Of a stretch of DNA of 64,000 nt, positions 1 to 8,974 are shown in pieces. The stretch is taken from positions 1-64,000 of the forward strand of contig JASJEC010000001.1 in assembly GCA_030064845.1 (NCBI GenBank), read 5' to 3'. How positions within the stretch are numbered: the first letter of the stretch is position 1; the number at the start of each line of letters is the position of its first letter. The position numbers and the translations under genes are program-made. The DNA is from Kiloniellales bacterium (GTDB taxonomy: Bacteria > Pseudomonadota > Alphaproteobacteria > Kiloniellales > JAKSDN01). The notes under the pieces are model-generated. The model ran no database searches, was not told the origin of the DNA, and worked only from the letters and a program-made list of their open reading frames with translations.

Positions 1-680
1 TCGGGCTCGTCGCGGGTGATCTTGTAGAGCAGCGTCGCCATGGAATCGCCCTCGAAGGGCTTCTGGCCGCTGCACATCTGGTAGAGCACGACGCCGACGG
101 AAAAGAGATCGGAGCGGCCGTCGACCTTCTGCCCCATAACCTGCTCGGGGGACATGTACTGCGGCGTTCCCAGGACCGTGCCGACCTGGGTCTGCTGGGC
201 GTTGGGATCGTCGATATGGGCGATCCCGAAATCGGCGATCTTGATCGTCTGGCCGTCCGCCAGGACCATGATGTTGCTCGGCTTGATGTCGCGATGGACG
301 ACACCGTGGCTATGCGCGTAGTCCAAGGCATCGGCCAGCTGGATGCCGATCGACAGAATCTTCTCCATTGGGACGGGCGTGCCGGGCTCGAAGACCTCGC
401 CGAGCGGCGAACCGGTCACCAGCTCGATGATGATGTAGGGCCGGTTGTCGATCTGGCCGATGTCGTAGACCGTCACGATGTTGGGGTGAGAGAAGGCCCC
501 GGCCGCCTTCGCTTCGCGCATGAAGCGTTCGACGTAGCTGTCGTCGAGACACCATTCCTTCTTCAGGATTTTCAGCGCCAGCTCACGGTCGATCTGGGGG
601 TCGTAGGCCTTGTAGACCTCCGCCATCGAGCCTTCCCCGAGCAAGTCGAGTATCCGGTAGCGGCCTATCTGCTCGTACAT
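1..680 (-). CDS. ppkA: Serine/threonine protein kinase, PpkA-type (C-terminus cut by window edge)
   Basis: About 226 residues are visible, starting at ATG 680-678; the rest lies beyond position 1. A Hanks-type kinase domain begins at once: glycine-rich loop (LGEGS), catalytic lysine in ALKIL, HRDIKPSN catalytic loop, DFG as ADFGIAH, and a GTPQYMSPEQ activation segment. In T6SS loci such kinases phosphorylate the FHA protein and license apparatus assembly; the FHA gene tagH is at 34253-35752. It follows the PP2C phosphatase gene by 72 bases on the same strand, so the two are probably co-transcribed. Whether a transmembrane helix and periplasmic sensor follow cannot be seen. Family is certain; the T6SS role is inferred from context. 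Confidence 0.9.
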   Translation of the reverse strand, partial: MYEQIGRYRILDLLGEGSMAEVYKAYDPQIDRELALKILKKEWCLDDSYVERFMREAKAAGAFSHPNIVTVYDIGQIDNRPYIIIELVTGSPLGEVFEPGTPVPMEKILSIGIQLADALDYAHSHGVVHRDIKPSNIMVLADGQTIKIADFGIAHIDDPNAQQTQVGTVLGTPQYMSPEQVMGQKVDGRSDLFSVGVVLYQMCSGQKPFEGDSMATLLYKITRDEP

Positions 681-752
681 CGAATCCTGCTTCTTTCCCA
701 GCCTCGGCCAAGCTCATGCCTCGGCCCGCTTCCCCCGGGCCGAGTCACCCGC

Positions 753-1616
753 CTAATCGAAATCCTGCAGACCCGGACCCTTGTCCGGCTCCCCCGTTTC
801 CTCCCCGCGCCGCTTGCGGCCAAAAAAATCCGCCCCGGACCCGACTTCGTCCTCGGGCCGAGCCTGCCCAATGGTCACCACGACCGACGTGACGTTGTCT
901 CTCGCACCCCCTTCGACGGCCCGTTCGATCAGGCGCTCAGCCACGTTCCGACCATCGCTTGTCTGAAGAATGGACGAGATTTCATCATGATCCAGGATCT
1001 TGTTCAATCCGTCGCTGCAAATCAGGTAGACGTCGCCGTCGTGCAGTTCGCCGGCGATCATGTCGATTTGAAGATCGGGCTGGGCACCGACCGCCCGGGT
1101 CACGATGTTGCTCTGCGGATGAGTCTCGGCTTCGTCCCGGTCCAGCAGACCGAGCTTGATGAGCTCCTCGACCTGGGAGTGATCGCGGGTCAACTGGCGC
1201 AGTTGCCCGCCGCGGCACAGGTAGATGCGGCTGTCGCCAACCCAGAGGCAGATTGCCTGCCCCTTAAAACCGGCGAGGATCGCGACCGTGCTGCCGATCA
1301 CCGCGCCGTCACGCCGCTCGGCGGCGAGCCTCAGCAGGGTCTCGTTGGCGCCGTAGAGCTGTTCGCGCACTTGGAGCAGGAGCTCCTCGCGGGTCCGTCC
1401 CGGACGCATCCGGCCCAAGGCCTCGACGATGGTCCTGCTGGCGACGTCTCCCGCCTGGTGACCGCCCATGCCGTCGGCAACCGCCCAGATCCCGATATCG
1501 GGGCGATCCAGGAAGGCGTCCTCGTTGACCTTGCGAACGGTGCCGACGTGGGAGCTGGCGACCGAACGCCACGTCAGAGCACTTGCTGCTGCATCGCCCA
1601 GATCAGAGCGGTTCAC
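753..1616 (-). CDS. pppA: PP2C-family Ser/Thr phosphatase, PppA-type T6SS regulator
   Basis: A 287-residue PP2C phosphatase. Metal-binding motifs are present: RKVNEDAFL near the N-terminus, VADGMGGHQAGD, a central SDGLN and C-terminal GARDNVTSVV. In T6SS loci the PppA phosphatase reverses PpkA phosphorylation of the FHA protein and so turns assembly off. The frame is open upstream to an ATG at 1844, but the extra residues are arginine-rich and unlike the family. GTG 1616 is preferred because it lies just before the conserved domain and has GGGAG about nine bases upstream. It precedes the kinase gene and is divergent from tssA. The last ~40 residues (charged, with RKRRGEE) are a tail outside the catalytic domain. 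Confidence 0.9.
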   Translation of the reverse strand: MNRSDLGDAAASALTWRSVASSHVGTVRKVNEDAFLDRPDIGIWAVADGMGGHQAGDVASRTIVEALGRMRPGRTREELLLQVREQLYGANETLLRLAAERRDGAVIGSTVAILAGFKGQAICLWVGDSRIYLCRGGQLRQLTRDHSQVEELIKLGLLDRDEAETHPQSNIVTRAVGAQPDLQIDMIAGELHDGDVYLICSDGLNKILDHDEISSILQTSDGRNVAERLIERAVEGGARDNVTSVVVTIGQARPEDEVGSGADFFGRKRRGEETGEPDKGPGLQDFD

Positions 1617-1936
1617 GCGGCCAACTCCCTCGGACCCGTTCGGAAACGTCGACGCCCTAGTGCCGTCAGAACGCGGACGCAGCAAAATGATCCCGCCGAC
1701 CTGCGTCGCGTTCCACCGGCGATTCGCGGGATCAGTGTGGCCCATTTTCCGGTTCGCGGTAAAGGGCGAGAGCGGGCAGGCGAGCACGCGGCCGCGCTCG
1801 ACACCAGGATGGCGCTGCGGCAAACTGCGAAGGCTGGGCGGCAAAGGCGGGCCCTGGTCGGCACGAGGCCGGACCAGCCGCCGCCGTCAGGCGACAGGGG
1901 TGCGAAGCGCGCGGAAGGCAGGTTACGGGGACGAGC
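1617..1936. promoter_or_regulatory. Divergent intergenic region between pppA and tssA
   Basis: These 320 bases separate the leftward phosphatase-kinase pair from the rightward tss operon and must hold promoters for both. I see no convincing -24/-12 (GG-N10-GC) element and no strong sigma-70 hexamers. If the alternative ATG at 1844 is used for pppA, most of the region would be coding. A run of GGAAGG bases before the GTG-rich start of tssA is the only evident ribosome-binding feature. Confidence 0.4.
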
Positions 1937-3607
1937 GTGTCGGAAGAGAAGGATCCGATCACGGTTCTGGGCGCGGAGCCGATCAGCCCGCAAGCGCCGG
2001 GCGGGACCTCGGTCCGCTACGAGCCCGAGTTCGAACAGATCGAGACCGAGATCGCCAAGCTGGAGTCCTTGAACGGCTCGCCGGTCGATTGGCGGACCGT
2101 CGAGGATCTGGGTATCCGCATACTCAGCACGAAGTCCAAGGACCTTCTGGTCGCCAGCTTCCTGTGCCAGGCCCTGTTCGAACGACAGGGCTACAGCGGG
2201 CTGCGCTCCGGGCTGACGATGATACAGGAGCTGGTCACGACATTTTGGCCCGAGCTCTTCCCGCCGTTGAAGCGGAAACGGGCGCGCGCGGCTGCCCTGG
2301 ACTGGCTGGTCGACAAGGTAAGTCACCGCCAGGAGAGAACAGAGCCCGCAGGTGATGACCGTGAAGCGCTGGAGGCCACTGTCGCCACGATCCAGACGCT
2401 CGAGCCGGCGCTTCAGGAACTGCTCGGTGATGCGGCGCCGAGCTTCGGCGAGTTGCGCCGCGCCTTGACCGACCGCCTCGGTGCCTTGCCGGAGCCGACC
2501 CCCGAGCCCGCGGCTGCCGAGACTATCGCGGCGCCCGCTTCCGAGGCGGCCCAAGCGGCCGCGCCGGCGGCGGTGGCGCCGGCTGTTCCGGCTCCGGACC
2601 CGGCGCCGAGTGCACCCGCCCCGGCACCGCGTCCGAGCGCACCGCCGGCGCCGGTCGGCAGCATCGCCTCGGATTCGGATCTCCAGAAGGCGATCCGCGC
2701 CGGCCAGGAGACGCTGCGCGCCGTCGCCGCCTATCAGCGCGACAAGAAGCCGGCCGATCCCAACGCCTACACCCTGGTTCGCCAAGCCGCCTGGCTGGGC
2801 CTGCAGCGGTTGCCGCCCGATCAGAACGGGAAGACCGAAATCCGGCCGCCCTCGGCCGAGCGGCTGCAGCAGATCAGGTCGCTCGAGGAGGCGGGCGAGC
2901 ACGGGGCTGTGCTGGAACAGGTGGAATCCAGCCTCGGCCGCATGCCTTTCTGGCTCGATGGCCACCGTCTGGCCGCAGGCGCCCTGGCCGCGCTTGGGCA
3001 CGGCGACGCGCGTCGGGCGGTCGTCGAGAACCTGAGAGGGTTTCTCGCGCGCTTTCCCAACGCTGTTGAGCTGACCTTCCAAGACGGCCAGCCCTTCGCC
3101 GACGAGATGACCCGGCTCTGGATCAAGAACGAGATCGACGCGGTCGCCACTGGGGGTGCCACTGGGAGCACCGCCTCGACCGCAGCCGCCGCCGGCGCCG
3201 ACGGCGGGTCCCCCTGGGTCGAGGCCGGCAACAAGGCGCGGCAGCTGGCCGGCGACGGCAAGGTGGAGGAGGCTTTCGCGGCGTTCCAGGACGGCCGCAT
3301 TTCCGCCAGGTCGGCGCGCGATCGGTTCCACTGGGGCCTCGCCCTGGCGGGCTTCTGCCGGGAACTGGGCCGCGACGATCTCGCGGTGCCGCAGCTGGAG
3401 GACCTGGAAGAGGAGGCGGCGCGTTTCCGGCTCGAAGAGTGGGAGCCGGCGCTCAGCCTCGAGACGGCCCGGCTGCTCCTGCTCTGCTATGAGAAGACGG
3501 CGAAGAAAGACAAGGTCTCGCCGCAACGTCTGGAACGTATCGAGCGTCTGAAAGCTCGCGTCATTAGAATGGACATTGGCTCCGCGTTGAGGTTTACTAC
3601 CGCCTAG
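1937..3607 (+). CDS. tssA: T6SS assembly cap protein TssA
   Basis: A 556-residue ImpA/TssA-family protein. The N-terminal ImpA_N domain (about residues 15-130) carries the typical pattern of a short-spaced helical region with DLLVASFLCQAL and TTFWPELFPPLKRKRARAAALDWL. A long Ala/Pro linker (about 175-235) follows, then a helical C-terminal part with LVRQAAWLGLQRLPP and a repeat-like tail. TssA organises baseplate and sheath polymerisation in the cytoplasm. It starts with GTG and opens the tssABCEFG run; the next gene begins 58 bases downstream after a short AT-rich spacer. Length suits the longer TssA class. The family is clear; the exact start could lie a few codons away. Confidence 0.93.
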   Translation: MSEEKDPITVLGAEPISPQAPGGTSVRYEPEFEQIETEIAKLESLNGSPVDWRTVEDLGIRILSTKSKDLLVASFLCQALFERQGYSGLRSGLTMIQELVTTFWPELFPPLKRKRARAAALDWLVDKVSHRQERTEPAGDDREALEATVATIQTLEPALQELLGDAAPSFGELRRALTDRLGALPEPTPEPAAAETIAAPASEAAQAAAPAAVAPAVPAPDPAPSAPAPAPRPSAPPAPVGSIASDSDLQKAIRAGQETLRAVAAYQRDKKPADPNAYTLVRQAAWLGLQRLPPDQNGKTEIRPPSAERLQQIRSLEEAGEHGAVLEQVESSLGRMPFWLDGHRLAAGALAALGHGDARRAVVENLRGFLARFPNAVELTFQDGQPFADEMTRLWIKNEIDAVATGGATGSTASTAAAAGADGGSPWVEAGNKARQLAGDGKVEEAFAAFQDGRISARSARDRFHWGLALAGFCRELGRDDLAVPQLEDLEEEAARFRLEEWEPALSLETARLLLLCYEKTAKKDKVSPQRLERIERLKARVIRMDIGSALRFTTA

Positions 3608-3665
3608 AAAATTCTAGTTAATCCAAGCCTTAAAAGCATTTTTCGAGACAGTAACGGGGAAGGTG

Positions 3666-4160
3666 ATGGCAAAGGAAGGCTCGGTCGCGCCGAAGGAGCG
3701 CGTGAACATCGTCTATCGTCCGGCCACCGGCGGCGCCCAGGAGGAGGTGGAGCTGCCGCTCAAGCTGATGCTGGTCGGCGACTACACGCTCCAGGAAGAC
3801 GAGCGCTCGTTGGAAGAGCGCAAGGCGATCAATATCGACAAGGACAATTTCGACCAGGTGATGCGCGAGCACAAGCTGGCGCTCGACGTCAACGTGCCGG
3901 ACCGGCTCTCGGGCGAAGAGGGCGAGGAAATGGCGGTCTCGCTGAAGTTCGAGAACCTGAAAGATTTCTCGCCCGAGGCGGTGGTCCGGCAGGTGCCGGA
4001 GCTCAATCAGCTGCTCGAGTTACGGGAAGCTCTGACCGCCCTGAAGGGCCCCCTGGGCAACGTTCCGGCCTTTCGGAAAACGATTCAGGCGGTCTTGGCG
4101 GACGAGGGCTCGCGCGGGCAGCTGCTCGATGAACTGGGGCTCGGCGACGGCAAGAAGTGA
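3666..4160 (+). CDS. tssB: T6SS contractile sheath small subunit TssB (VipA)
   Basis: A 164-residue TssB/VipA protein. Typical landmarks are VNIVYRPATGGAQEEVELPLKLMLVGD near the start, an ERKAINIDKDNFDQVM segment, and LKFENLKDFSPEAVV, in which the helix engages TssC. TssB and TssC form the cytoplasmic sheath whose contraction drives the Hcp tube. ATG 3666 is chosen over the adjacent GTG 3663 because a GGGGAAGG ribosome-binding site ends right at 3663. Length matches the family (about 160-170). tssC follows 97 bases later. Confidence 0.97.
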   Translation: MAKEGSVAPKERVNIVYRPATGGAQEEVELPLKLMLVGDYTLQEDERSLEERKAINIDKDNFDQVMREHKLALDVNVPDRLSGEEGEEMAVSLKFENLKDFSPEAVVRQVPELNQLLELREALTALKGPLGNVPAFRKTIQAVLADEGSRGQLLDELGLGDGKK

Positions 4161-4257
4161 CCGCCGCCGGAAAGACGAGGTTCCGCGGGCGATATTGAGG
4201 GTGGACCGCTGGATCCGGTCCGATTGACCGGGCCGGGACAACTGGGAGAAGTCGGAG

Positions 4258-5742
4258 ATGGCGGAAACGGAAAAGGCGGCCGAGGCCGGCGCCGAGGTGC
4301 TCGAGCAGGAAGGTTCGCTGCTCGACCAGATCATGAACGAGACCCGGCTGAAGCCTTCGGACGAGGGCTACAGCATCGCCAAGCGCGGGGTCGAGGCCTT
4401 CGTCGCCGAGATGCTGGCGCCGAAACGCGCCGAGGAGCGGGTCGACAAGGGCATGGTCGACCTGATGATCGCCGAGATCGACAAGAAGCTCAGCGCCCAG
4501 GTCGACGAGATCCTGCACGACTCCAAGTTCCAGCAGCTCGAGTCCGCCTGGCGCGGCCTGAAGTACGTGGTCGACCAGACCAACTTCCGCGAGAACATCA
4601 AGCTGGAGGTCTTGAGCGTCTCCAAGGAGGACCTGCTCGACGACTTCGAGGACTCGCCGGAGATCGTGAAGTCGGGCCTCTACAAGCACGTCTACACGGC
4701 GGAATACGGCCAGTTCGGCGGCGAGCCGGTCGGCGCCATCATCGCCAACTACGACTTCGGGCCGGGGCCCCAGGACATCAAGCTGCTGCAGAACGTCGCG
4801 AGCGTCTCGGCCATGTCCCACGCGCCCTTCATCGCCGCGGCCGGCGCCCAGTTCTTCGGTCTGGACAACTACGAGGGACTGCCGAACCTGAAGGACATCA
4901 AGTCGATCTTCGAGGGGCCGCAATACGCCAAGTGGCGTTCCTTCCGCGAGTCCGAGGACTCGCGCTACGTCGGCCTGACCGCGCCGCGGTTCCTGCTGCG
5001 GCTGCCCTACGGCGAAGACAGCAACCCGGTGAAGGCTTTCAACTACGAGGAAAACGTCAAGGACAATCACGACCGCTACCTCTGGGGCAACACGGCCTTC
5101 GCCTTCGCCTCGCGGCTGACCGACAGCTTCGCCAAGTTCCGCTGGTGCCCGAACATCATCGGACCGCAGAGCGGCGGCGCGGTCGAGGACCTGCCGCTCC
5201 ATCAATTCGAATCCTTGGGCGAAATTGAAACCAAGATTCCGACCGAGGTACTGGTCTCCGACCGCAAGGAGTTCGAGCTGGCCGACGAAGGCTTCATTGC
5301 GCTGACCATGCGCAAGGGCAGCGACAACGCGGCCTTCTTCTCGGCGAACTCGACCCAGAAGCCGAAAACCTTCGGACAGAGCAAGGAAGGCAAGGCGGCC
5401 GAGACCAACTACAAGCTGGGAACTCAGCTGCCTTATTTGTTCATAATCAACCGTTTGGCCCACTATATTAAAGTGCTGCAGCGCGAACAGATCGGCAGCT
5501 GGAAGGAGCGGACCGATCTGGAGCGTGAACTCAACACCTGGATCCGCCAGTATGTCGCGGACCAGGACAATCCGCCGGCCGAGGTGCGCAGCCGCCGGCC
5601 CCTGCGCAACGCCGAGATCACCGTATCCGATGTTGAAGGCGATCCGGGTTGGTACCGGGTCTCCATGGCGGTGAGGCCCCACTTCAAGTACATGGGCGCG
5701 AGCTTCACACTTTCGCTGGTCGGTAAGCTCGACAAGAGCTGA
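4258..5742 (+). CDS. tssC: T6SS contractile sheath large subunit TssC (VipB)
   Basis: A 494-residue TssC/VipB sheath protein. Family hallmarks are LESAWRGLKYVVDQTNFREN, the FGGEPVGAIIANYDF region, FIAAAGAQFFGL, RFLLRLPYG, WGNTAFAFASRL, and the C-terminal RPHFKYMGASFTLSLVGKL. It pairs with TssB to build the contractile sheath. ATG 4258 follows a GGGAGAAG/GGAG ribosome-binding region. The protein is full length with no disruption, and the gene sits between tssB and tssE as in most T6SS operons. Confidence 0.98.
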   Translation: MAETEKAAEAGAEVLEQEGSLLDQIMNETRLKPSDEGYSIAKRGVEAFVAEMLAPKRAEERVDKGMVDLMIAEIDKKLSAQVDEILHDSKFQQLESAWRGLKYVVDQTNFRENIKLEVLSVSKEDLLDDFEDSPEIVKSGLYKHVYTAEYGQFGGEPVGAIIANYDFGPGPQDIKLLQNVASVSAMSHAPFIAAAGAQFFGLDNYEGLPNLKDIKSIFEGPQYAKWRSFRESEDSRYVGLTAPRFLLRLPYGEDSNPVKAFNYEENVKDNHDRYLWGNTAFAFASRLTDSFAKFRWCPNIIGPQSGGAVEDLPLHQFESLGEIETKIPTEVLVSDRKEFELADEGFIALTMRKGSDNAAFFSANSTQKPKTFGQSKEGKAAETNYKLGTQLPYLFIINRLAHYIKVLQREQIGSWKERTDLERELNTWIRQYVADQDNPPAEVRSRRPLRNAEITVSDVEGDPGWYRVSMAVRPHFKYMGASFTLSLVGKLDKS

Positions 5743-5756
5743 CCGGCGGGACCGGG

Positions 5757-6170
5757 ATGGCCGCCGCCAGAACGCTTCTGGAACGCATCGACGCGCCGGA
5801 AACCGGCGGGCGGCGCATCGCGCACGATGTCGACGAAGCGATGCGCTCCGTTGCGGAGCACCTGACCCGCATGTTCAACGTGCGCCAGGGCAGCGTCGCC
5901 GTGGCGCCGGACTACGGGATGCCGGACTTCAACGATCTGCTGACTCGTTTCCCCGACGCGCTGAACGTGATCCGCAAGTCCATCCAGACCTCGGTCGACA
6001 AGTACGAGCCGCGGCTCTCGCGGGTGACGGTGCGCGCGATCGCCAACGACGACGACCCCTACGATCTCAGGTTCAAGATCGCCGGGCGCCTCGCCCTGGG
6101 TGACGACGAGCGTTCGGTCAGCTTCGAAGCACTGGTCGGGCCGTCGGGCCGGGTGAAGGTCTGGAGTTAG
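5757..6170 (+). CDS. tssE: T6SS baseplate wedge protein TssE (gp25-like)
   Basis: A 137-residue GPW/gp25-family protein, the T4 gp25 homologue of the T6SS baseplate that nucleates sheath polymerisation. It carries LLERI at the N-terminus, EHLTRMFNVRQGSVAVAPDYGMPDF and the LPDAL-like region LTRFPDALNVIRKSIQ, then YEPRLSRVTVRA. It lies 14 bases after tssC and 2 bases before the TTG start of tssF, so translation is probably coupled through this stretch. Length fits the family. Confidence 0.95.
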   Translation: MAAARTLLERIDAPETGGRRIAHDVDEAMRSVAEHLTRMFNVRQGSVAVAPDYGMPDFNDLLTRFPDALNVIRKSIQTSVDKYEPRLSRVTVRAIANDDDPYDLRFKIAGRLALGDDERSVSFEALVGPSGRVKVWS

Positions 6171-6172
6171 TC

Positions 6173-7936
6173 TTGTCTTTGAACAAGTACTTCCAGGACG
6201 AGCTGGCCTATCTGCGCGAGCTGGGCAAGGAGTTCTCGCGCGCCAACCCGCAGCTCGCCCCCTTTCTCGCCGACAAGGGGAACGATCCCGATGTAGAGCG
6301 CCTGCTGGAGGGGTTCGCGTTCCTGTCCGGCCGCATCCGGCAGAAGCTCGACGACGAGCTGCCCGAGCTGACGCACAGCCTGATCTCGCTGCTCTGGCCC
6401 CATTACCTGCGCCCCGTGCCCTCGATGTCGATCCTGGAGTTCGAGCCTATCGCCAGCGCGCTTTCCGGGCCGACCCGGGTGGAACGGGGCACCGAGGTCG
6501 ACTCGGTCCCGGTGGAAGGCACGGCCTGCCGCTTCCAGACCAGCTACGCCGTCGACCTGCTGCCGCTCTCGATCACAAAGGTGGAGGCCGGAAAGACGGC
6601 CGGCGGCTCCGCTCTCGCCGTGACCTTCCAGCTGTTCCCCGGCAGCACCCTGGACAGCCTGGACCTCAGGCAGCTGCGAATCTTCCTGCACGGCGAGACC
6701 GGCGTGAGCCGCACGCTCTACTACTGGCTCTGCCGCAAGGTGCGCCGCGCGCGCGTGCAGGTGGGCAAGGCCGGACCCGACGGGGAGGGCTTCCTGCTGC
6801 CGGCCGATACGGTCCGCCCGGTCGGCTTCGCCGAGGAAGAGGGTCTGCTGCCCTATCCGCCGACCTCCTTCCTGGGCTACCGCCTGCTGCAGGAGTACTA
6901 CAGTCTTCCCGAGAAGTTCATGTTCGTGGACATCACCGGGCTGGCCCCGCTGCGCCGCTCGAAGATGGCTGATGTCTTCACAGTGATCTTCGACTTCGAC
7001 GGCAACCTCGAAGAGCAGGTGCGGCCCAAGGCGGACAACCTGCGCCTTTTCTGCACGCCGATCGTCAATCTCTTCACGCGCGACGCCGATCCGATCCGGG
7101 TCGACCAGACCAAGATGGAGTACCGGGTCTGGCCTTCGGCCAAGCAGCCGTCGCACTACCAGACCTATTCGGTCGATCTGGTCGAGGGCTGGATCCAGGG
7201 CACCGGCAAGCGCCGGCTCTACAAGGCTTTCGAGTCCTTCGAGCACTTGGCGGTCGGTGGCGAGGAGGAGGCGGTCTTCTACCGAACGCGCCTGCATCCC
7301 GCGACGGTGGGGCGCGGCGCCGAGACCTACATCTCCTTCGTGACCGCCGGCGACAGCGCGACCGTTCCGCCGACCGAGACCATCTCCCTCGGCATCACCG
7401 CCACCAACCGGAACTTGGCGGAGACCTTGCGCGCGGGGGACATCGCGACGGCCACGGGCAGCTCGCCGGAGAATGCCCGGTTCCGCAACCTCATACCGGC
7501 GAGCCCGTCGATCCTGCCGCCGCTGGGCGGAGGCCTGCATTGGCGGCTGATCTCGCACCTCGCCCTGAACTACGTTTCCCTGACCCAGCTCGAGAGCCTG
7601 CGGATGATCCTCTCGGCCTACGACTTCCGCAGCCTCCACGACCGGCGGCTGGCGCGGGAGAGCAAGCTCCGTCTCGAGGGCCTGGTCGGCGTGCAGTCCG
7701 GGCCGATCGACCTGCTCTATCGCGGCCTACCGGTGCGCGGTCTGCGAACCGAAATCGACATGCGCGAGAGCAACTTCGCCGGAGAAGGGGATCTCTTTCT
7801 CTTCGGCTCGGTCCTCAGCGAGTTCCTTTCCCTCTTCGCGAGCGTGAATTCCTTCCATCAGCTGGTGGTGACCGGCGTGGAACTGGGAGAGCATTACGAA
7901 TGGACAGCGCAAAGCGGGCGCCAGCAGCTACTCTAG
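6173..7936 (+). CDS. tssF: T6SS baseplate protein TssF
   Basis: A 587-residue TssF (VasA/ImpG family) with the signature N-terminus NKYFQDELAYLRELGKEFSRANP, then DPDVERLLEGFAFLSGRIRQKLDDELPELTHSLISLLWPHYLRPVPSMSI-type sequence. TssF forms the wedge complex with TssE, TssG and TssK. The start is taken as TTG 6173, two bases after the tssE stop, because it lies directly before the conserved N-terminus and no ATG is nearer. The 3' end overlaps tssG by 37 bases. Confidence 0.96.
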   Translation: MSLNKYFQDELAYLRELGKEFSRANPQLAPFLADKGNDPDVERLLEGFAFLSGRIRQKLDDELPELTHSLISLLWPHYLRPVPSMSILEFEPIASALSGPTRVERGTEVDSVPVEGTACRFQTSYAVDLLPLSITKVEAGKTAGGSALAVTFQLFPGSTLDSLDLRQLRIFLHGETGVSRTLYYWLCRKVRRARVQVGKAGPDGEGFLLPADTVRPVGFAEEEGLLPYPPTSFLGYRLLQEYYSLPEKFMFVDITGLAPLRRSKMADVFTVIFDFDGNLEEQVRPKADNLRLFCTPIVNLFTRDADPIRVDQTKMEYRVWPSAKQPSHYQTYSVDLVEGWIQGTGKRRLYKAFESFEHLAVGGEEEAVFYRTRLHPATVGRGAETYISFVTAGDSATVPPTETISLGITATNRNLAETLRAGDIATATGSSPENARFRNLIPASPSILPPLGGGLHWRLISHLALNYVSLTQLESLRMILSAYDFRSLHDRRLARESKLRLEGLVGVQSGPIDLLYRGLPVRGLRTEIDMRESNFAGEGDLFLFGSVLSEFLSLFASVNSFHQLVVTGVELGEHYEWTAQSGRQQLL

Positions 7937-8916
7937 TCGCCGAGCTGCTGCGACGCGCCCGTCGTTTCGACTTTTATCAGGCGGTCCGCATCCTGATGTC
8001 GGATCGGGGCGCGCAGGCGCCGGTCGGCGGCCTCGGCCCGGTCGAGGATGAACCGATCCGGTTCCGTCCGGCGGCGAGTCTCGGCTTCGCGAGCGCCGAC
8101 ACAGACGCCATAGAACGCCTGGACGAGGGCGGTGAAGAGTCGCGCTACCGCGTCACGGTGAACTTTCTCGGGCTCTACGGCACGGTCTCGCCCTTGCCCG
8201 CCTTCTACACCGAGGCGATCATTTCCGGCAACGAGCAGGAGAGCAACCGGCGCGACTTCCTGGATCTCTTCCACCACCGCTACATCGCGTTGCTGTTCCG
8301 CTGCTTCGAGAAGTACCGCTTCTATCTCCGTTTCCGCCCGGGCGGCGGGGACCAGTCGAGCCGTTGGCTCGCCGGCCTCGCGGCCCTGGACCAGGTCGCG
8401 GAAGAGGAGTCGCCGGCCGTCGCCATGCGCGAGCGCCTGCTGGCCTGTCTCGGCGTTCTTCTCCAGGGCAGCCGCTCGGCGCCTGCGCTGGAGCGGATTT
8501 TGACCCACTACTTCAACGGCCAGACCTTTCGGGTGCGACAGTTCGTCAAGCGCCACGTGACCATTCGGCCGGAGCAGCGCGCCCGCCTCGGCGCGGCCAA
8601 CGCGCGCCTCGGACAGGACTGTACCCTGGGCGAACGGGTGCCCGACATCGCCGGCCGGTTTCGCCTGGAGGTCGGTCCGCTAGACTTTCCCTCTTTCCTC
8701 CGCTTCCTGCCGGAAGGCGACCATCACGGCCAGCTGCGCGAGGTAATGCCGTTCCTGCTCAAGGACCAGCTCGACCACGACCTCGCGCTCGGCCTGAAGC
8801 GTGAAGAGGTGCCCCGGCTCGAGCTCGAGCCCGACAATCCCTGCCGTCTCGGCTGGTCGACCTGGCTCGCCACCGAGCGAAGCGCCGACCCGGTAGTGAT
8901 CCTGCCGCTTCGCTAG
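7900..8916 (+). CDS. tssG: T6SS baseplate protein TssG
   Basis: A 338-residue TssG (VasB/ImpH family). The start, MDSAKRAPAATLVAELLRRA followed by RRFDFYQAVRIL, matches the family's N-terminal FDFxQAVRLL signature. FLGLYGTVSPLPAFYTE, the paired FLDLFHHRY motif and RCFEKYR are also typical. ATG 7900 lies inside the end of tssF; a longer frame upstream is only an overlap with tssF and carries no family sequence. The last stop codon lies inside a strong hairpin that probably ends the tssA-G transcript. Confidence 0.95.
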   Translation: MDSAKRAPAATLVAELLRRARRFDFYQAVRILMSDRGAQAPVGGLGPVEDEPIRFRPAASLGFASADTDAIERLDEGGEESRYRVTVNFLGLYGTVSPLPAFYTEAIISGNEQESNRRDFLDLFHHRYIALLFRCFEKYRFYLRFRPGGGDQSSRWLAGLAALDQVAEEESPAVAMRERLLACLGVLLQGSRSAPALERILTHYFNGQTFRVRQFVKRHVTIRPEQRARLGAANARLGQDCTLGERVPDIAGRFRLEVGPLDFPSFLRFLPEGDHHGQLREVMPFLLKDQLDHDLALGLKREEVPRLELEPDNPCRLGWSTWLATERSADPVVILPLR

Positions 8917-8949
8917 AGCGGATCGCGGTCAATCGCGATCCGTTGCTCT
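8915..8949 (+). terminator. Hairpin at the end of the tssA-G operon
   Basis: A perfect 9-bp stem CGGATCGCG/CGCGATCCG with a 6-base loop lies at 8919-8942, enclosed by AGAGC/GCTCT at 8915-8919 and 8945-8949. It overlaps the tssG stop codon. There is no long T run, only TTGCTCT, so factor-independent termination is likely but not certain. Its first ten bases, AGAGCGGATC, equal those of the two long dispersed repeats in this window. Confidence 0.6.
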
Positions 8950-8974
8950 GGAGGACCCGCGCGGCCGGGTTCGC

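Noticed and set aside
1617-1844. N-terminal extension of pppA to ATG 1844
   Set aside because: Arg/Pro-rich residues outside the PP2C fold; GTG 1616 has GGGAG well placed.
216-2072. 618-codon plus-strand frame across the kinase and phosphatase
   Set aside because: Spans two convincing minus-strand genes and the tssA start; repetitive Asp/Val/Leu shadow composition.
4003-5682. 559-codon open frame opposite tssC on the minus strand
   Set aside because: It mirrors a certain sheath gene; composition (rich in Leu, Val, Asp, Arg, Gly) is that of an antisense GC-rich shadow, with no domain seen.
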